Assembly (NCBI GenBank): GCA_947501935.1
Contig: CANMXU010000011.1
Span: 62,001 to 126,000 of the forward strand
Direction: 5' to 3'
Length of the DNA: 64,000 nucleotides
Origin: an uncultured Alteromonadaceae bacterium
GTDB taxonomy: Bacteria > Pseudomonadota > Gammaproteobacteria > Enterobacterales > Alteromonadaceae
Shown here: piece by piece, positions 33,453 through 42,141 of the stretch
How positions within the stretch are numbered: the first letter of the stretch is position 1
Layout of the letters: every line of letters starts with the position of its first letter
Made by a program: the position numbers and the translations under genes
The notes under the pieces: generated by a model
Database searches by the model: none
What the model was told of the DNA's origin: nothing
What the model saw: the letters and a program-made list of their open reading frames with translations, nothing else

Positions 33453-36400
33453 ATGAAAAATTGTGAAATAAATAACAGTCAAACAACCGGTGAATTCATA
33501 ATGTTAGATGATGAGCGTTATTACGCCATTAATAACGTTAACCAAATGGCACCTTTTTTTATCAGTGTCATTTCAAATAGTGATCATTGGCTTTTTGTCT
33601 CATCAACGGGTGGCTTAACCGCCGGGCGAGTTTCTCCTGAAACCGCATTATTCCCTTATATAACCGTTGATAGAATTCATGAAAGTGATTTACATACCGG
33701 TTGTAAAACGTTATTTCGGGTTGAGCATGACGGAGCCATGGTAAATTGGGAACCCTTTAACCGAGAGCATGACAACCGTTATAAGAACACTCGTAATTTA
33801 TATAAAAATTTATTAGGTAATAAGCTTTGTTTTGAAGAAATTAATAACGATCTTCAGCTTAAATATAAATACACTTGGTCAACCAGTGAACAGTATGGTT
33901 TTGTTCGTCAATGTGAGTTGGTCAACTTAGCTGATAAACCAGTAAATATTGATCTTATTGACGGTTTTCAGAACATTCTACCGGCAGGAACACCACGTTT
34001 CACCCAAACAAATTCCAGTAATTTAGTTGATGCCTATAAATGGACTGAATTAGATGAGAGTTCAGGTTTAGCATTTTTTACGGTTTATTCAGGTATTACT
34101 GACAGAGCAGAGCCTTGCGAGTCGTTAAAAACCAATACCGTATTTTGCTCAGGTTTAGAGCAAAGTAACATATTATTATCGTCTGAACAGTTAGCTAGTT
34201 TTCGCACTGGTGTGTCAGTAACACAGGAAGCACATAAACGTGGTATTCGTGGTGCATATTTAGTTAATTCACAGCTAACTTTAGCACCGAGTCAGCACAA
34301 AACTTGGCAATTTGTTGCTAATGTTGAACAAAGTCAAAGCCAAGCTACAGCGTTACGTAGTGAGCTATCTGATAGCGAAACATTAACTAATAACATCCAG
34401 TCTTCAATCGCAAAGGGCTCTGATGATTTAGCACGAATAATGGCAACCGCAGACGGCTTTCAGCTAACAGCTGAAGAAAATGTATCAGTGCATCATTACG
34501 CCAACGTGCAATTTAACGTTTTACGTGGTGGCGCTTTTGACAATCATTATCAAATATCGTCTAAAGACTTCTCAAGCACGGTTAATTTATTTAACAGCGA
34601 CGTATATTTACGCCATCAAGAATTCTTTAGATGTTTACCAGCTAGCGTAAATATTGAACAGCTATTGGCACAGGTAAAACAACAAGATGATCAACAGCTT
34701 GAGCGTCTTTGTTATGAATACCTACCGATCTTTTTTGGCCGTCGACATGGCGACCCAAGCCGTCCATGGAACCAGTTTTCAATTAAATTAAAAGATGACA
34801 ATAACAATAGCTTATTAACCTACCAAGGTAACTGGCGAGACATTTTTCAAAACTGGGAAGCCTTAACATTTAGCTACCCTAAGTTTATTGAAAATGTCAT
34901 TGCAAAATTTGTTAATGCTTCAACTATTGATGGTTATAACCCTTATCGTATTACCAAAGAGGGCATTGACTGGGAAGTTGAAGAGCCAGATGACCCATGG
35001 AGCTATATCGGTTATTGGGGTGATCATCAGATCATCTATTTACAGAAAATGTTAGAGCTTTCTAAAGAGTTTCACCCGGAAAAACTCAGCGAACTTTTAA
35101 GGCAGCCATTGTTTAGTTACGCTAATGTGCCGTACAAAATAAAGCCTTTTAATGCTTTAGTTAAAAATGCGAAAAGCACAGTTACTTATGATGAAGCGTT
35201 AGCTGAGCGCATTGAAAAGCGTGTTAATAAAATTGGTGCTGATGGTAAATTGATGCTTGATACAAGCGGTGATGTTTATCAAGTTAACTTGCTTGAAAAG
35301 TTAATGGTGCCATTGCTTTGTAAGCTAGGTAATTTAGTGATCGACGGCGGTATTTGGTTAAATACCCAAAGACCTGAATGGAACGATGCCAACAACGCCT
35401 TAGTGGGCCAGGGGGTTTCAGTTGTTACCTTATATTATTTACGCCGATATATTTGTTTCTTGCAAAAGCTTTTAGAAAACGAGTCAGAAGCTACCATTAT
35501 TTCTAAAGAAGTAAATGAGTGGATTGCTGAAACGGCTAATGCTTTGAAAAAAGTTCGCCCGTTATTAAATAATGCGCCAATAAGCGCCAGTGAACGCTTT
35601 CAATGTGTTTCTGAACTTGGACAAGCGTCAAGTCGTTATCGCGAAACCGTATATAAACAAGAAGCGTTTTCTGGAAAAATGTTACAACCAATTGGGCAAA
35701 TAAAATTAATGCTTGAAGATGCTTTAGCAGCTATTGAGCACACAATTAGCACCAATGAACGTGAAGACGGTCTCTACAATGCTTATAACTTGCTTGCCTT
35801 TGAAAAAGACACTGTAACAATTGACGATCTTTATCCGATGTTAGAAGGTCAGGTTGCTGCGCTTAGTTCGGGTTCATTTAGCGCTGAAAAAGTTATTTCT
35901 GTAGTAGAAGCCTTGTTCAAAAGTGATGTATACCGCCCAGGTCAAGACACCTTTATGCTATACCCAGACAGAAAGCTTCCGAGCTTTTTGCAAAAAAACT
36001 GTGTTGACTCAGACCAAGTTGAAACTAACCCATTGTTAAAGCAAATGCTTAAAGAAAAAGATGAACGCATCATATTAAAAGATAATGACGGCGTATATCG
36101 CTTTAATGCCGAGCTCACCAATGGTGATGATTTGATGACCCAGCTTGATGCTCTTTCGGGTGTTTATGGTGACTTAGTTGAAATGTCTCGCCATTCATTA
36201 CAGGCGCTTTATGAAGAAGTATTTAAGCATCAGGAGTTTACAGGGCGCTCAGGCGGCATGTTTGGTTTTGAAGGTTTAGGCTGCATTTATTGGCACATGG
36301 TTGCCAAGTTATTGTTAGCAGTGGAAGAAAACTTTTTCAATGCACTTGATAGTGGTGAAGATAAAGCGACTTGTCAGCATTTAGGTAATTTATATTACCG

Positions 36401-36902
36401 TGTGCGCGAAGGGTTAGGTTTTAACAAAACCCCAAGTGAATATGGAGCATTCCCTGCAGACCCATATTCTCATACCCCTAAGCATGCTGGCGCGCAACAG
36501 CCAGGCATGACCGGACAAGTTAAAGAAGAAGTACTAGCCCGTTTTGGCGAGTTGGGAATTAGGGTTAAAAATGGCGCGGTGCAATTTCAAACCCGCTTAC
36601 TTCGCCGATGCGAATTTGTTCAAGAAGCAACGCCATTTACCTATTTAGACGTTGATGATAACTGGCAAGAAATTATCGTACCACAAGCGGGCTTAGCCTT
36701 TACTTGGTGTCAGGTTCCTGTGGTTTATCAAGTCAATGATAGCGAAGCGCCGGCACTAACCATTACCTGGTACGACGGTGTTGTGCAAACCTTAAATGAA
36801 CTCACTTTACCAACACAAGAAAGCGAAAACCTATTTTTACGTAACGGTAAAATTGCTCAAATTTCACTTAACCTAAATTCAACTCAGCTTTTTACTGAAT
36901 AA
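33453..36902 (+). CDS. Large GH94-clan phosphorylase, probable beta-1,3-glucan phosphorylase (GH149/GH161 type)
   Basis: An 1149-residue cytoplasmic protein with no signal peptide; GGTAGGAATT precedes its ATG. It has the plan of the cellobiose phosphorylase clan: an N-terminal beta-sandwich (about 25-320), a helical linker, an (alpha/alpha)6 barrel and a C-terminal sandwich. The key motif is RPEWNDANNALVG, with candidate general acid Asp645. SRPWNQFSI and DDPWSYIGYWGDHQI are further conserved-looking barrel segments. The length is far above GH94 disaccharide phosphorylases (about 800) and matches GH149 and GH161, known from Euglena and bacteria to cleave beta-1,3-gluco-oligosaccharides with phosphate to glucose-1-phosphate. 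Which of the two families applies cannot be decided here. The operon with GH16 and GH17 supports a laminari-oligosaccharide substrate. Confidence 0.75.
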   Translation: MKNCEINNSQTTGEFIMLDDERYYAINNVNQMAPFFISVISNSDHWLFVSSTGGLTAGRVSPETALFPYITVDRIHESDLHTGCKTLFRVEHDGAMVNWEPFNREHDNRYKNTRNLYKNLLGNKLCFEEINNDLQLKYKYTWSTSEQYGFVRQCELVNLADKPVNIDLIDGFQNILPAGTPRFTQTNSSNLVDAYKWTELDESSGLAFFTVYSGITDRAEPCESLKTNTVFCSGLEQSNILLSSEQLASFRTGVSVTQEAHKRGIRGAYLVNSQLTLAPSQHKTWQFVANVEQSQSQATALRSELSDSETLTNNIQSSIAKGSDDLARIMATADGFQLTAEENVSVHHYANVQFNVLRGGAFDNHYQISSKDFSSTVNLFNSDVYLRHQEFFRCLPASVNIEQLLAQVKQQDDQQLERLCYEYLPIFFGRRHGDPSRPWNQFSIKLKDDNNNSLLTYQGNWRDIFQNWEALTFSYPKFIENVIAKFVNASTIDGYNPYRITKEGIDWEVEEPDDPWSYIGYWGDHQIIYLQKMLELSKEFHPEKLSELLRQPLFSYANVPYKIKPFNALVKNAKSTVTYDEALAERIEKRVNKIGADGKLMLDTSGDVYQVNLLEKLMVPLLCKLGNLVIDGGIWLNTQRPEWNDANNALVGQGVSVVTLYYLRRYICFLQKLLENESEATIISKEVNEWIAETANALKKVRPLLNNAPISASERFQCVSELGQASSRYRETVYKQEAFSGKMLQPIGQIKLMLEDALAAIEHTISTNEREDGLYNAYNLLAFEKDTVTIDDLYPMLEGQVAALSSGSFSAEKVISVVEALFKSDVYRPGQDTFMLYPDRKLPSFLQKNCVDSDQVETNPLLKQMLKEKDERIILKDNDGVYRFNAELTNGDDLMTQLDALSGVYGDLVEMSRHSLQALYEEVFKHQEFTGRSGGMFGFEGLGCIYWHMVAKLLLAVEENFFNALDSGEDKATCQHLGNLYYRVREGLGFNKTPSEYGAFPADPYSHTPKHAGAQQPGMTGQVKEEVLARFGELGIRVKNGAVQFQTRLLRRCEFVQEATPFTYLDVDDNWQEIIVPQAGLAFTWCQVPVVYQVNDSEAPALTITWYDGVVQTLNELTLPTQESENLFLRNGKIAQISLNLNSTQLFTE

Positions 36903-36963
36903 CCAGTATGAATTAATAAAGCGTCCTTACATTTTTAAATGAAAGGGCGCTTTGGAGAATAAA

Positions 36964-37851
36964 ATGTCAAGTAAATATAATAAATACATGTCGTTGGCAG
37001 GTGTTAATTTTTCAAATTTATCTGTTGATGAATTGCGTGCTTTAGCCGGCAATATTTTGGCCGAGAAAATTCATGGCATATCATTTAGTCCTTATGTTGA
37101 AGGACAAGGCCCTGGTACTCAAATTGAAGCTGGGCAAATTACTGAACGCTTAAATGTTATTAAACCCAATATTAATTGGGTACGCTCTTTTTCTTGTACG
37201 GAAGGTAATGAAAAAATTCCGGCTATTTCAAAAGCCAATGGCCTTAATACCATGGTAGGTGTGTGGTTAGACGATGATTTAGAAAATAACGAGAAAGAGC
37301 TAAACAATGCTATTCGTGAAGCAAAAGCAGGCCATGTTGATATTTTAGCGGTTGGTAATGAAGTGCTACTGCGCGGCGACCTAACCGAAGAGCAACTACT
37401 TGATTATATTGCCAGGGCTAAGGCAGCTTTGCCAAATATTGAGGTAGGTTACGTTGATGCCTATTACGAGTTTGAAGAGCACCCACGTGTTGCTGATGCT
37501 TGTGATGTTATTTTGGCTAACTGTTATCCATTTTGGGAAGGCTGTCCTGCTGATTATTCATTACTTTATATGAAAGACATGTACCGCAGAGCATTAAAAG
37601 CCGGCAAGGGTAAACGGGTGATAATTACTGAAACTGGTTGGCCAAATGTAGGCACAGCAGAGCGCGGCGCTGAGCCGTCATATGAAAATGCCTTAAAATA
37701 TTTTATTAACACCTACTTATGGGCAGAAGAAGAAGCTATTGAAATTTTCTATTTTTCATCATTTGATGAAACATGGAAAGTCGCTGATGAAGGTGACGTA
37801 GGCGCTTATTGGGGACTTTGGGACAAAGACGGGAAATTAAAATATGTTTAA
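36964..37851 (+). CDS. Signal-less GH17 glucanase-like enzyme
   Basis: A 295-residue protein starting at ATG 36964, chosen because GGAG lies six bases upstream; a TTG 12 bases earlier lies in that site itself. GH17 motifs are present: acid/base AVGNEVLLRGD (Glu133), ANCYPFWEG (185-193), nucleophile ITETGWPN (Glu223) and the C-terminal YFSSFDETWK. The SP-Y-VEGQGPGTQ N-terminal loop is like that of plant-type and bacterial GH17 enzymes. No export signal, so the substrate must be an imported beta-1,3-gluco-oligosaccharide. It differs clearly from the third GH17 next to it. The next gene starts eight bases inside its end, showing translational coupling. Confidence 0.88.
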   Translation: MSSKYNKYMSLAGVNFSNLSVDELRALAGNILAEKIHGISFSPYVEGQGPGTQIEAGQITERLNVIKPNINWVRSFSCTEGNEKIPAISKANGLNTMVGVWLDDDLENNEKELNNAIREAKAGHVDILAVGNEVLLRGDLTEEQLLDYIARAKAALPNIEVGYVDAYYEFEEHPRVADACDVILANCYPFWEGCPADYSLLYMKDMYRRALKAGKGKRVIITETGWPNVGTAERGAEPSYENALKYFINTYLWAEEEAIEIFYFSSFDETWKVADEGDVGAYWGLWDKDGKLKYV

Positions 37852-38854
37852 CAAGCACAGTGATAAAGTAGCAACGATTAGCTCGATGAATTTAAGCCAT
37901 GCCAATGCCATTTGTTATTCGGGCTATCGCGATGGTCAAAACCCGCGCGAAGGGATTTACCCAACCTATGAGCAAGTAAAAGAAGACTTACTTATTTTAG
38001 CGAGTAATTGGAGTTATCTACGTATTTACGACTGTGGACCACATGCTGAAATTGTTCTAGATGTTATTCGCAGCGAAGCTTTACATTTCAAAGTAATGCT
38101 TGGTGTTGATATGGCAGCAGAAATGAGTAACCCACATTGTCCATGGGGCGCTGACTTTTCAGAAGAAACGATAAGCGCCAATAGACAAAAGAACTGTGAT
38201 GAAATTCACACCATGATCGCGCTATCAAAAAAATATGACGACATAGTATTTTCTGTTTCAGTAGGTAATGAAGCCAGTGTTGAATGGACTGATCATATGG
38301 TGCCGGTTGACAGATTAGTCGCTTATGTTCGCCAAATTAAAAAAGAAATCAAACAACCGGTCACTTTTTGTGAAAACTACGTACCTTGGACCTACAAATT
38401 AGAACCTTTGGTGGCAGAATTAGATTTTATCTCTATTCATACCTATCCAGCATGGGAATTTCGTACCATGGAAGATGCGCTAGAATACACCAAACAAAAC
38501 TATTATAGCGTCGCCAATCATTACCCAGACAAGCCAGTAATTATCACAGAAGCTGGCTGGACAACCGCATCAAATGGTAGAGGTATTGAGCCTTGGAATG
38601 CCAATCAAGACTTGCAAGCGCATTATTATGAACAATTGCTTGAATGGACTACCGCGGAAGAAATACTAACTTTTGTTTTTGAAGCTTTTGATGAACCTTG
38701 GAAAGGCTCGCCAGACCCACTTGAGCCTGAAAAACATTGGGGATTATTTTATGAAGATCGCACACCAAAATTAGTGATGAAAGATTTGTACTCAAGTTTA
38801 ACAACACAAACCGAAACCATAGTTAATATTAAGCCAAAGGAAGATGTAGCATAA
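37844..38854 (+). CDS. Second signal-less GH17 glucanase-like enzyme
   Basis: A 336-residue protein overlapping the previous gene by eight bases. The GH17 acid/base is in SVGNEASVEW (Glu143), the nucleophile in IITEAGWTT (Glu236), and the FEAFDEPWKG motif follows near 283-292. It resembles the exported GH17 at 26.8-27.9 kb much more than its neighbour and looks like a signal-less version of it. The N-terminal 20 residues are polar with no hydrophobic core. It is last in the GH16-phosphorylase-GH17-GH17 operon, and a strong terminator follows. A trimming or transglycosylating role feeding the phosphorylase is plausible but inferred. Confidence 0.88.
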   Translation: MFNKHSDKVATISSMNLSHANAICYSGYRDGQNPREGIYPTYEQVKEDLLILASNWSYLRIYDCGPHAEIVLDVIRSEALHFKVMLGVDMAAEMSNPHCPWGADFSEETISANRQKNCDEIHTMIALSKKYDDIVFSVSVGNEASVEWTDHMVPVDRLVAYVRQIKKEIKQPVTFCENYVPWTYKLEPLVAELDFISIHTYPAWEFRTMEDALEYTKQNYYSVANHYPDKPVIITEAGWTTASNGRGIEPWNANQDLQAHYYEQLLEWTTAEEILTFVFEAFDEPWKGSPDPLEPEKHWGLFYEDRTPKLVMKDLYSSLTTQTETIVNIKPKEDVA

Positions 38855-38883
38855 ATATTCACTAGCTAATTAATCAACTTCGC

Positions 38884-38920
38884 CAATAACCCCCGTTTTG
38901 TAATAAAATGGGGGTTATTG
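38884..38920 (+). terminator. Intrinsic terminator of the glucanase-phosphorylase operon
   Basis: CAATAACCCCCGTTTT pairs with AAAATGGGGGTTATTG (one G-T mismatch/wobble) around a five-base loop and runs into TTTTTA, 29 bases after the last stop codon. Confidence 0.92.
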
Positions 38921-39068
38921 TTTTTATAGGCTAAGATAAATAACTAATAGTGTTAAATTTTTTACTGTTTGCGTTAAGCTGGGTTGTGGGAGCGACGGAT
39001 AGGAATTTCATCATCGACCCTAATGCAAAGACATTGTAATATATTAAACTGAAACATCAGGGGACAAT

Positions 39069-40247
39069 ATGTCGGAACACTTTTTACAACAAAAATATAA
39101 TTCCATATCAGAAAATCCTATTTACCTGTTTTGGTTTTTACAAATCTGTTTTTGGTCTTTTGTTGCCTTAATTAGCCTTGTTTCCTTAACCCTTTGGTAT
39201 GTGCAAATTGATGTTGACCACCTAAATCATACCTTTTTGCAATCTTGTGTTGGTATCGTTTTTTCACTGCCTTTGTATTGGGTTTTTATGAGGTGCTGGA
39301 ATACCTCTCTTTTAAAAAGAGTAGTTGCTAGCATTGGTTCAGTACTCTTAATATCTTTTGCTTGGACTGTGATCAGGGTTGAGCTTTATGTAAGGCTAAC
39401 CAGTACCGATAAAACTTGGGCCGAATTTGGCGGTTGGTATTTTAGTAGTATCTTTATATATTTTTGTTGGGCGGGTTTTTTTCATGGCATTCGCTATTAT
39501 CAATTATTGCAATTTGAACATAAAATTATGCTCAAAAAAGAAGCCGAAGCAAAGTCAGAGCAATTACAAAAATTAAGTGCACAATCTGTAGCAAGAGACG
39601 CGAAAATTAAAATGTTGCGCTACCAGCTAAACCCACACTTTCTCTGCAATACCTTAAATGCCATTAATTCATTGATTGAATGTGAACAGTCAGAAAAAGC
39701 ACAAAGTATGACTGTACAATTAAGTAAATTTTTACGTTATTCATTAGACAATAATCCCGATACTAAAATGGCTTTAGAATTTGAAATAAAAGCATTAGAA
39801 CTGTATTTAGAAATTGAAAAAACTCGTTTTGGTGAGCGTCTGCAACTTGATTTTAAAATATCTGATGAAGCCAAAAAAGCCTTGATCCCAAGCTTATTAT
39901 TGCAACCGATTATTGAAAATTCGATGAAGCATGTTATTGCTCAAAATGAAGATGGCGGCACCATCAGCTTATTGGCTGAGGTGATTAATAATATGTTGGT
40001 TCTTGAACTGAGTGATACCGGCTCAGGTGAACAAGTCGATAGAAATAAAATGAAAGTTAACGCAGGTAGAGGTATCGGCTTACGTAATATCGATGAACGC
40101 CTTAAAGTATTATACAGCGATAATTATGAGTTTAATCTTAATGTTAGACCTTCTGGCGGTTTAAAAACTACGATTAAATTACCCCTAGAAAGTAAAGCCG
40201 AAACTGATATAGTTAATAAAGCATATAACGCAATGAAGGTTAGTTAG
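39069..40247 (+). CDS. LytS-type sensor histidine kinase
   Basis: A 392-residue inner-membrane protein with four N-terminal membrane segments (about 20-45, 56-75, 85-108, 123-140) and short loops, so no sizeable periplasmic sensor domain. A coiled coil (about 150-180) leads to the His_kinase (PF06580) motif LRYQLNPHFLCNTLNAINSL with phospho-acceptor His190. An ATPase domain follows with LLQPIIENSMKH and GRGIGLRNIDERL. This is the LytS/YehU/YpdA class that always works with LytTR regulators. The regulator gene starts four bases after its stop. Its signal is unknown; a membrane-embedded or transporter-coupled cue is likely. Position in the glucan locus implies control of glucan genes. Confidence 0.92.
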   Translation: MSEHFLQQKYNSISENPIYLFWFLQICFWSFVALISLVSLTLWYVQIDVDHLNHTFLQSCVGIVFSLPLYWVFMRCWNTSLLKRVVASIGSVLLISFAWTVIRVELYVRLTSTDKTWAEFGGWYFSSIFIYFCWAGFFHGIRYYQLLQFEHKIMLKKEAEAKSEQLQKLSAQSVARDAKIKMLRYQLNPHFLCNTLNAINSLIECEQSEKAQSMTVQLSKFLRYSLDNNPDTKMALEFEIKALELYLEIEKTRFGERLQLDFKISDEAKKALIPSLLLQPIIENSMKHVIAQNEDGGTISLLAEVINNMLVLELSDTGSGEQVDRNKMKVNAGRGIGLRNIDERLKVLYSDNYEFNLNVRPSGGLKTTIKLPLESKAETDIVNKAYNAMKVS

Positions 40248-40251
40248 ACTT

Positions 40252-41094
40252 ATGCCTAAGTTAAGAACGATAATAGTTGATGATGAGCCTTTGGCACTTA
40301 ATTTTTTACGTGCCAAATTAAATAAAGTACCTGAAATTGAAATAATTGCTGAATGTAAAAACGGCAGAGAAGCCATTGAAAAAACCATGGACTTGGCACC
40401 TGACTTAATCTTTTTAGATATTCAAATGCCGGGTGTTGATGGTTTTGGCGTTATTCAAAAATTGCAGTCAGACATTGTCCCCCTGGTTATTTTTACCACC
40501 GCTTTTGAGCAATACGCATTAGATGCTTTTGATGTTCATGCGGTTGACTATATTCTTAAACCTATAGACGAAGAACGCATTAATCGTGCTATTCAGCGGG
40601 CAATTGTTCGTTTTGAAACAGAGGAAGAAACTGAGCATAAATCAAGAATAATTGGCGCGATAGATACCATTTATGAAAGAGAGCATAGTACTAACCTAAG
40701 TTCTGGTTCTGGTTTAGGCTCAAGCTTACCTCAAGGTTCTCATGGGCAAAATAAGGGTAAGCTTGAGCATAAAATAATTATTAAAGACCGAGATGATATT
40801 ACCTTGTTAAAACAAGAAGATATTGAATGGGTTGACGCTGCAGGCGATTATTGTTGTGTTCATGCCCAAGGTGTTACTCATATTAAGCGCAGCACCCTTA
40901 AAAATCTTTTGGACGATTTAGACCCGTCAATTTTTAAACGGGTTCATCGCTCTACCATAGTAAACCTAAATTATATTCAAAAAGTTATTCCTCATACTAA
41001 AGGCGAGTACTTTCTAAAACTTGGAGAATATGACCAAGTAAAAGTTAGCCGCAACTATCGGGAAGTGATCAAAGACTTTTTATCTGACGGTTAG
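40252..41094 (+). CDS. LytTR-family DNA-binding response regulator
   Basis: A 280-residue protein with an N-terminal receiver domain (acidic pocket Asp10-Asp11, phospho-acceptor Asp56 in FLDIQMPGVDG, Lys near 103 in YILKPIDEE). A Ser/Gly-rich linker of about 45 residues follows, then a C-terminal LytTR domain (about 175-278) with EDIEWVDAAGDYCCVH, FKRVHRSTIVNL and VSRNYRE. LytTR domains bind pairs of about 9-bp direct repeats 21-22 bp apart through a beta-strand fold. Such repeats occur upstream of six glucan genes or operons in this window, making this protein the prime candidate regulator. It pairs with the LytS-type kinase immediately upstream. Confidence 0.93.
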   Translation: MPKLRTIIVDDEPLALNFLRAKLNKVPEIEIIAECKNGREAIEKTMDLAPDLIFLDIQMPGVDGFGVIQKLQSDIVPLVIFTTAFEQYALDAFDVHAVDYILKPIDEERINRAIQRAIVRFETEEETEHKSRIIGAIDTIYEREHSTNLSSGSGLGSSLPQGSHGQNKGKLEHKIIIKDRDDITLLKQEDIEWVDAAGDYCCVHAQGVTHIKRSTLKNLLDDLDPSIFKRVHRSTIVNLNYIQKVIPHTKGEYFLKLGEYDQVKVSRNYREVIKDFLSDG

Positions 41095-41165
41095 TTAGAC
41101 TTTTATTCGATAACTTTCCGCTTATTCATTGTTATAAAAAGCAATACGGTATTTATTAAGTGCTG

Positions 41166-41195
41166 GCCTATTTACCGCACTAGAAATCCGCTTTA
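41166..41195 (+). promoter_or_regulatory. Candidate LytTR-type direct-repeat site facing the CBM9-GH30 pair
   Basis: GCCTATTTA (41166-41174) and TCCGCTTTA (41187-41195) begin 21 bases apart, and the 12-mer TATTTACCGCAC is shared exactly with the site at 31789. A further unphased half-site TCCGCTTAT lies at 41117-41125. The position argues that the true CBM9-gene start is downstream of 41231. Confidence 0.6.
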
Positions 41196-41266
41196 GCGAA
41201 ATAGAGTTGTGTTGCTCAAATCCTCAATAGATGATGATGATTCAATTCAAACTTCTATTTATAAAC

Positions 41267-42088
41267 ATGACACATATAACTGTTCAACCTTATGCTAAAT
41301 ATCGATTGCCTAAGATGGTGCTTAAAACTCTTGCTATGTTGTTTGTTATTCAATCAAATAGTGCATATTCCAAAGTAGAAACACATGCTCCTAATAGAAC
41401 TACTTACCATGCGCCATATACGCAAGAGCTGCCAAAAATTGATGGCGTAGCAGATGAAAGTGTGTGGCAATTAGCTAAATGGCAAAACCTTGACCATCGT
41501 TGGTTAGGTCCAGAATATTCGAAAGCAGACTTTCAGGGGCGCTACAAAGTTGTATGGAACGAATCTAAATTATATCTGTTAGCCGAAATTGTTGATGATA
41601 TTTTAATTGATAGCCATCAAAACCCGTTAATCCAGTATTGGGATGATGACACTCTAGAAATATTTTTAGATGAAGACTTCTCTGGCGGAGAACATCAGTA
41701 TAACCATAATGCTTTTGCCTACCATATGGCGTTAGATAACCAAGCTATAGATATTGGTACAAATAAGCTCGCGCAAAACTATTCTCACCACGTTCAAAGT
41801 CGCTGGCTACAGCAAAGTGATAAGCTGATTTGGGAGCTAAGTATTGATATTTATCAAGACACCTATAAAGACGTTCCGCAAAACAATGACCAAGCTAAAA
41901 ACCATATCAATAAAGCGATTGAATTATATGCCGGTAAGGTGATGGGCTTAATGGTTGCATACTGTGATAACGATGGTAGCGAATTAAGAGAAAACTTTAT
42001 TGGCTCTGAGTCAGCACCAGGTAAAGAGCCAGACCGTGGCTGGAAAGATGCTGGGTTATTCGGCAAATTAGTGCTGGTAAAAGAGTGA
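41267..42088 (+). CDS. Exported CBM9-like carbohydrate-binding protein
   Basis: About 258-285 residues. In-frame ATGs lie at 41231, 41267 and 41315. The first is only 35 bases from the repeat site and leaves no room for a promoter, and the third begins a compact signal peptide (MVLKTLAMLFVIQSNSAYS). I give the middle one as a compromise. The mature protein is a single CBM9-type sandwich: LPKIDGVADESVWQLAKW at its start, KVVWNESKLYLLAEIVDD, the YWDDDTLEIFLDED calcium/ligand region, and a GWKDAGLFGKLVL end. CBM9-like modules bind glycan ends. It may present or sense glucan in the periplasm. It is 53 bases upstream of the GH30 gene: same operon. Confidence 0.82.
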   Translation: MTHITVQPYAKYRLPKMVLKTLAMLFVIQSNSAYSKVETHAPNRTTYHAPYTQELPKIDGVADESVWQLAKWQNLDHRWLGPEYSKADFQGRYKVVWNESKLYLLAEIVDDILIDSHQNPLIQYWDDDTLEIFLDEDFSGGEHQYNHNAFAYHMALDNQAIDIGTNKLAQNYSHHVQSRWLQQSDKLIWELSIDIYQDTYKDVPQNNDQAKNHINKAIELYAGKVMGLMVAYCDNDGSELRENFIGSESAPGKEPDRGWKDAGLFGKLVLVKE

Positions 42089-42141
42089 ATGTAAGCTAGG
42101 TAAACCATCCCAATATATTTTCAACGAGTGGAAAGTGAGTC

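Noticed and set aside
41117..41125. TCCGCTTAT as a third phased unit of the CBM9-GH30 site
   Set aside because: It is 49 bases from the next unit, which is not a multiple of 21-22, so it is counted only as an isolated half-site.
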